64,000 nucleotides of DNA from Achromobacter spanius. GTDB taxonomy: Bacteria > Pseudomonadota > Gammaproteobacteria > Burkholderiales > Burkholderiaceae_B. Where the stretch lies: assembly GCF_003994415.1 (NCBI RefSeq), contig NZ_CP034689.1, forward strand, positions 5,518,001-5,582,000. Direction: 5' to 3'. Shown here one piece after another: positions 61,408-64,000 of the stretch. Positions within the stretch are counted from its first letter, which is position 1, and each line of letters begins with the position of its first letter. A program made the translations under genes and the position numbers. The notes under the pieces were generated by a model. The model saw only the letters and a list, made by a program, of their open reading frames with translations, was not told where the DNA came from and did not search any database.

Positions 61408-62886
61408 TCAGTCAGTGACGGCGTCCGGCGCATCCACGTGGATGCAAACGTTGGTGAGTTCGGAGTAGAAGTTCAGCGAGTGCAGCCCGCCCTCGCGGCC
61501 GATACCAGACAGGCCGCTACCGCCAAACGGCGTGCGCAGATCGCGTAGAAACCAGGCGTTGACCCAGGCAATGCCAACGTTCATGGACTGCGCAACACGG
61601 TGCGCCTTGTTCACGTTGCTGGTCCAGATCGTCGCCGCCAGGCCATACGGCGTGGCATTGGCGCGGCGGATGACTTCCGCTTCAGAGTCAAAGGGCGTGA
61701 TGTGGCCGATGGGGCCGAATATTTCTTCCGACACGCAGCGCGCGTCATCGGCCAAGCCGGCGATCAAGGTGGGTTCAACCCAAAAGCCGCCATCCAGCGC
61801 ATTGCCAAAGCTGGGCGTGCCGCCGCCCACGATGAACTGCGCCCCCTCTTCTCGCGCCAGCGCGTAGTAGCTAAGCACCTTGTCGCGATGCGCCGCCGAA
61901 ATCACGGGCCCCATGTCTGTAGCCGCATCGGTGGGATCGCCTAGCTTGATGCGCTTTGCGCGTTCAGCCAGCGCGGCCACGAAGCGGTCGTAGATGGGGC
62001 GCTCAACAAAAATGCGTTCCGAGCACAAGCACACCTGGCCGCTGTTCAGGAACGCCGCGCGCGTCATTCCTTCCACGGTTTTCTCGAAATCGCAGTCGGC
62101 AAAGATGATGGCCGCGTTCTTTCCGCCCAGCTCGAACGACACCGGCTTCACGCCGTCGGCGGCGGCGTGCATGATGGCCGTGCCCGTCTTTGATTCGCCG
62201 GTAAAGGTGATGGCGCTGATGTCCGGATGCTTGGTAATGAATTCCCCAGCCGAATTCGGGCCAAAGCCGTGCACCAGATTGAACACGCCGTCCGGCAACC
62301 CCACGGACTGCATCACCTCGGCAAGCAGCGTGGCGGTGCCTGGCGTTTCTTCCGATGGTTTGGCCACCACCGCGTTGCCGCACGCAAGCGCGGGCGCGAC
62401 TTTCCAACTGAACAGAAGCAGCGGCAGGTTCCATGGCGAAATGATGCCGACCACGCCCAAGGGCTTTCTGACGGCGTAGTTGATGGCGTGGGCGCCGTCA
62501 GCCAGCTCGGTGCGAAACGTTTCCAGCGGGGCCGTCTTCAGAATGTCCGCAAAGATGCGAAAGTTTGCCGCGCCGCGCGGGATATCCAGCTTGGACGCCA
62601 GGGATACCGGTTTGCCCGTATCGCTGACCTCTGCTTCCAGGAAGTCATCCGCACGCCGATCGATTTCGTCGGCGATGCGGTAGAGCATGTCGGCCCGGTC
62701 GGCAACCGACGTGGCGCCCCAGCCGCGCACCGCTCGGTGGCCCGCGGTGATCGCCGCGTCGACCATTTCCTTGCTGGCCTCGTGCACGTCGGCAAAGCGA
62801 ACGCCCGTTGCCGGGTTGATGCCGGCAAACCGCTTTTCGCTGTCGACGAACCGACCATTGATGAAATTTCTGTACTGCTTGAACAC
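61408..62886 (-). CDS. amnC: 2-aminomuconate 6-semialdehyde dehydrogenase
   Basis: A 492-residue NAD-dependent aldehyde dehydrogenase. Oxyanion N153 in SPWNLP, general base E252 in FELGGKN and nucleophile C286 in NSGQVC are in place, with EEIFGPI and the C-terminal GGSGLSGIGREGG. It belongs by look to the 2-hydroxymuconic/2-aminomuconic semialdehyde dehydrogenase branch. Position between the ring-cleavage genes and the deaminase gene makes the aminomuconate semialdehyde the likely substrate. Cytoplasmic. Confidence 0.88.
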   Translation of the reverse strand: MFKQYRNFINGRFVDSEKRFAGINPATGVRFADVHEASKEMVDAAITAGHRAVRGWGATSVADRADMLYRIADEIDRRADDFLEAEVSDTGKPVSLASKLDIPRGAANFRIFADILKTAPLETFRTELADGAHAINYAVRKPLGVVGIISPWNLPLLLFSWKVAPALACGNAVVAKPSEETPGTATLLAEVMQSVGLPDGVFNLVHGFGPNSAGEFITKHPDISAITFTGESKTGTAIMHAAADGVKPVSFELGGKNAAIIFADCDFEKTVEGMTRAAFLNSGQVCLCSERIFVERPIYDRFVAALAERAKRIKLGDPTDAATDMGPVISAAHRDKVLSYYALAREEGAQFIVGGGTPSFGNALDGGFWVEPTLIAGLADDARCVSEEIFGPIGHITPFDSEAEVIRRANATPYGLAATIWTSNVNKAHRVAQSMNVGIAWVNAWFLRDLRTPFGGSGLSGIGREGGLHSLNFYSELTNVCIHVDAPDAVTD

Positions 62887-62937
62887 GACTGCTCCTTGGC
62901 AAGGTCGGGCCCGTCAGGCAGGCCCTTTTGATAGGCG

Positions 62938-63750
62938 CTACTGGAGCTTGAACTCCACGACAGCACCGCCGCTGCCGTACAGCGGTGCATACTCATGCAC
63001 GATTGCCTGCTTGAAATTCCCACCCATCGCGCCAAGCAGCCAATGGAATTGCTTCAGCCCCATGTCCGGATGCGCTTGCCTGGCATAGTCGGGCAGGCTT
63101 GCGCGCAACGCTTCGACATCGCCGCTTTCCATCAGGGCCAGCAAGCGCCGGTTCCACGTGTCGTCGGCTTCCGAAAGAATGTGATCTTCCTGAAGATCAA
63201 TGTTGTCGCGGAACATGCTGTTGGACAGGCCGCCGATTCCGACCACCGCAACGCGCTTGTCTTGCAAGGCGGATGCGGCGATGGCGCCCAACTGCTCGGT
63301 CTGCTCGGCGCTGTGATAAAGATTGTTTGCCGCGATGACGACCGGCAGCGACGCGGAGCCGAAGTTCATCAAGGTGGTCGCCGTAATCGTGCCCGTGTCG
63401 ATCGGGAACTGGTCGTAATCGACGCCTCGCGTCTTGATGCCCGCTTCGTTGCAAGCTTGAACGCAGCGATGCGCCAGGGCCGAATCCGAATAAATGTCGA
63501 ATGGCTGCTCGCCAAACTCATGCCAGTTTTCATCCACATGCAGTCCGGTGCTGCGCGCCCGCGTGATCCACAACTGGTCCAGCACGGCGAACCATTGCGT
63601 GGAATAGACCAGCACGCAATCAGGCTTGGACTCGGCCAGCGATTTGCCGGCATGCGCCAAGGCGTCTCGCAGGCGGCCCCACGGCGCCACGTCGGGACGC
63701 AACTGCGGCAGCGGGCTGCCGGGAACAAGAAACGCGGACACGATGCTCAT
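62938..63750 (-). CDS. amnA: 2-aminophenol 1,6-dioxygenase-type class III extradiol dioxygenase, alpha subunit
   Basis: A 270-residue LigB-fold protein. Start MSIVSAFLVPGSPLP lacks the N-terminal iron-binding histidine found in catalytic beta subunits, which marks it as the non-catalytic alpha-type subunit. LLVYSTQWFAVLDQLW, VDENWHEFGEQPFDI, IAANNLYHS and VAVVGIGGLSNSMF agree with aminophenol dioxygenase alpha chains of about 271 residues. It would pair with the beta subunit encoded immediately upstream (40-base gap) to cleave the ring of a 2-aminophenol. Confidence 0.87.
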   Translation of the reverse strand: MSIVSAFLVPGSPLPQLRPDVAPWGRLRDALAHAGKSLAESKPDCVLVYSTQWFAVLDQLWITRARSTGLHVDENWHEFGEQPFDIYSDSALAHRCVQACNEAGIKTRGVDYDQFPIDTGTITATTLMNFGSASLPVVIAANNLYHSAEQTEQLGAIAASALQDKRVAVVGIGGLSNSMFRDNIDLQEDHILSEADDTWNRRLLALMESGDVEALRASLPDYARQAHPDMGLKQFHWLLGAMGGNFKQAIVHEYAPLYGSGGAVVEFKLQ

Positions 63751-63790
63751 GGTTTTTCCCCTTTTCCTTTTTGCTTTCCAGGCCGCGCGA

Positions 63791-64000
63791 TCAGGCTGGC
63801 TGGGTTGCCGGCTTCAGGCTTGAAAGCCCCGCTTCCTGAAGGTTCCATTCGATCACCGCGTTGCCGGTGCCGATGACGGTGCCGTAGCCATGCAAGCGGC
63901 CGGCAAGTTCGGGATAGCCCATCGCGGCGTGCATCCAGGTGAAGGCGCCGGACTTCACTTCGGCGAAGGCTTCATCAATGAACTGGGGCAGAAGCTGGAA
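63791..64000 (-). CDS. amnB: 2-aminophenol 1,6-dioxygenase-type beta subunit, C-terminal part only
   Basis: Only the last 69 codons are inside the window and the 5' part lies beyond base 64000. The readable end contains FTWMHAAMGYPELAGRLHGYG and VIGTGNAVIEWNL, matching the C-terminus of extradiol LigB-fold beta subunits. The iron-binding residues lie outside the window. As the first visible gene of the minus-strand operon it supplies the catalytic partner for the alpha subunit. Confidence 0.8.
   Translation of the reverse strand, partial: FQLLPQFIDEAFAEVKSGAFTWMHAAMGYPELAGRLHGYGTVIGTGNAVIEWNLQEAGLSSLKPATQPA

Noticed and set aside
1..64000. Prophage, insertion sequence or integrative element
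   Set aside because: I found no transposase, integrase, phage structural gene or tRNA end, and composition is even except for short intergenic AT-rich gaps.

Overview
The window looks like a chromosomal segment of a high-GC betaproteobacterium of the Alcaligenaceae, most likely Achromobacter or a close Bordetella relative. The reasons are the strong third-position GC bias, seven separate TctC/Bug-type periplasmic binding proteins, many LysR/IclR/AraC regulators sitting beside small catabolic operons, and a giant FhaB/FhaC-like two-partner secretion (TPS) locus next to a divergent two-component system. I saw no rRNA, tRNA, CRISPR array, insertion sequence or phage gene. The organism assignment is inference from gene content only.

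Bases 1-23,300 are a catabolic region. An iron-dependent alcohol dehydrogenase and a LysR gene are divergent. An IclR gene is divergent from a long plus-strand operon: binding protein, LigI-like amidohydrolase, binding protein, RraA-type aldolase, a D-2-hydroxyacid dehydrogenase broken by a one-base frameshift, a cyclase-family hydrolase, two more binding proteins and an SMP-30 lactonase. This suggests uptake and breakdown of a carboxylated or lactone-forming acid. Next come a TetR/MFS pair with a clear operator, a LysR/D-2-hydroxyacid dehydrogenase/binding protein cassette, a lipoprotein and LysR pair, and a binding protein/sulfatase/FAD dehydrogenase cassette.

Bases 23,300-45,400 hold an alpha/beta hydrolase, then a two-component system (response regulator with an AraC-type output domain, plus a 7TMR-DISM hybrid histidine kinase). 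It is transcribed away from a TPS locus made of an outer-membrane TpsB transporter, a 4,886-residue cysteine-free repetitive exoprotein and a SapC-family protein, ending at a strong intrinsic terminator. This is the most striking part of the window.

Bases 45,400-58,935 are mixed. They hold a class II aldolase divergent from an AraC regulator, an MHS-type transporter, a glutathione transferase, an SDR oxidoreductase divergent from an HxlR regulator, a Tat-exported alpha/beta hydrolase, a probable antitoxin remnant, a GT9/GT4/hydrolase operon for surface glycan work, a beta-lactamase-fold lipoprotein that lacks its catalytic serine, and an RstAB-like two-component system.

Bases 58,935-64,000 are a minus-strand operon for 2-aminophenol-type ring cleavage: amnB (C-terminal part only, running off the window), amnA, an aminomuconate semialdehyde dehydrogenase, a RidA-family aminomuconate deaminase, an alpha/beta hydrolase and a binding protein.
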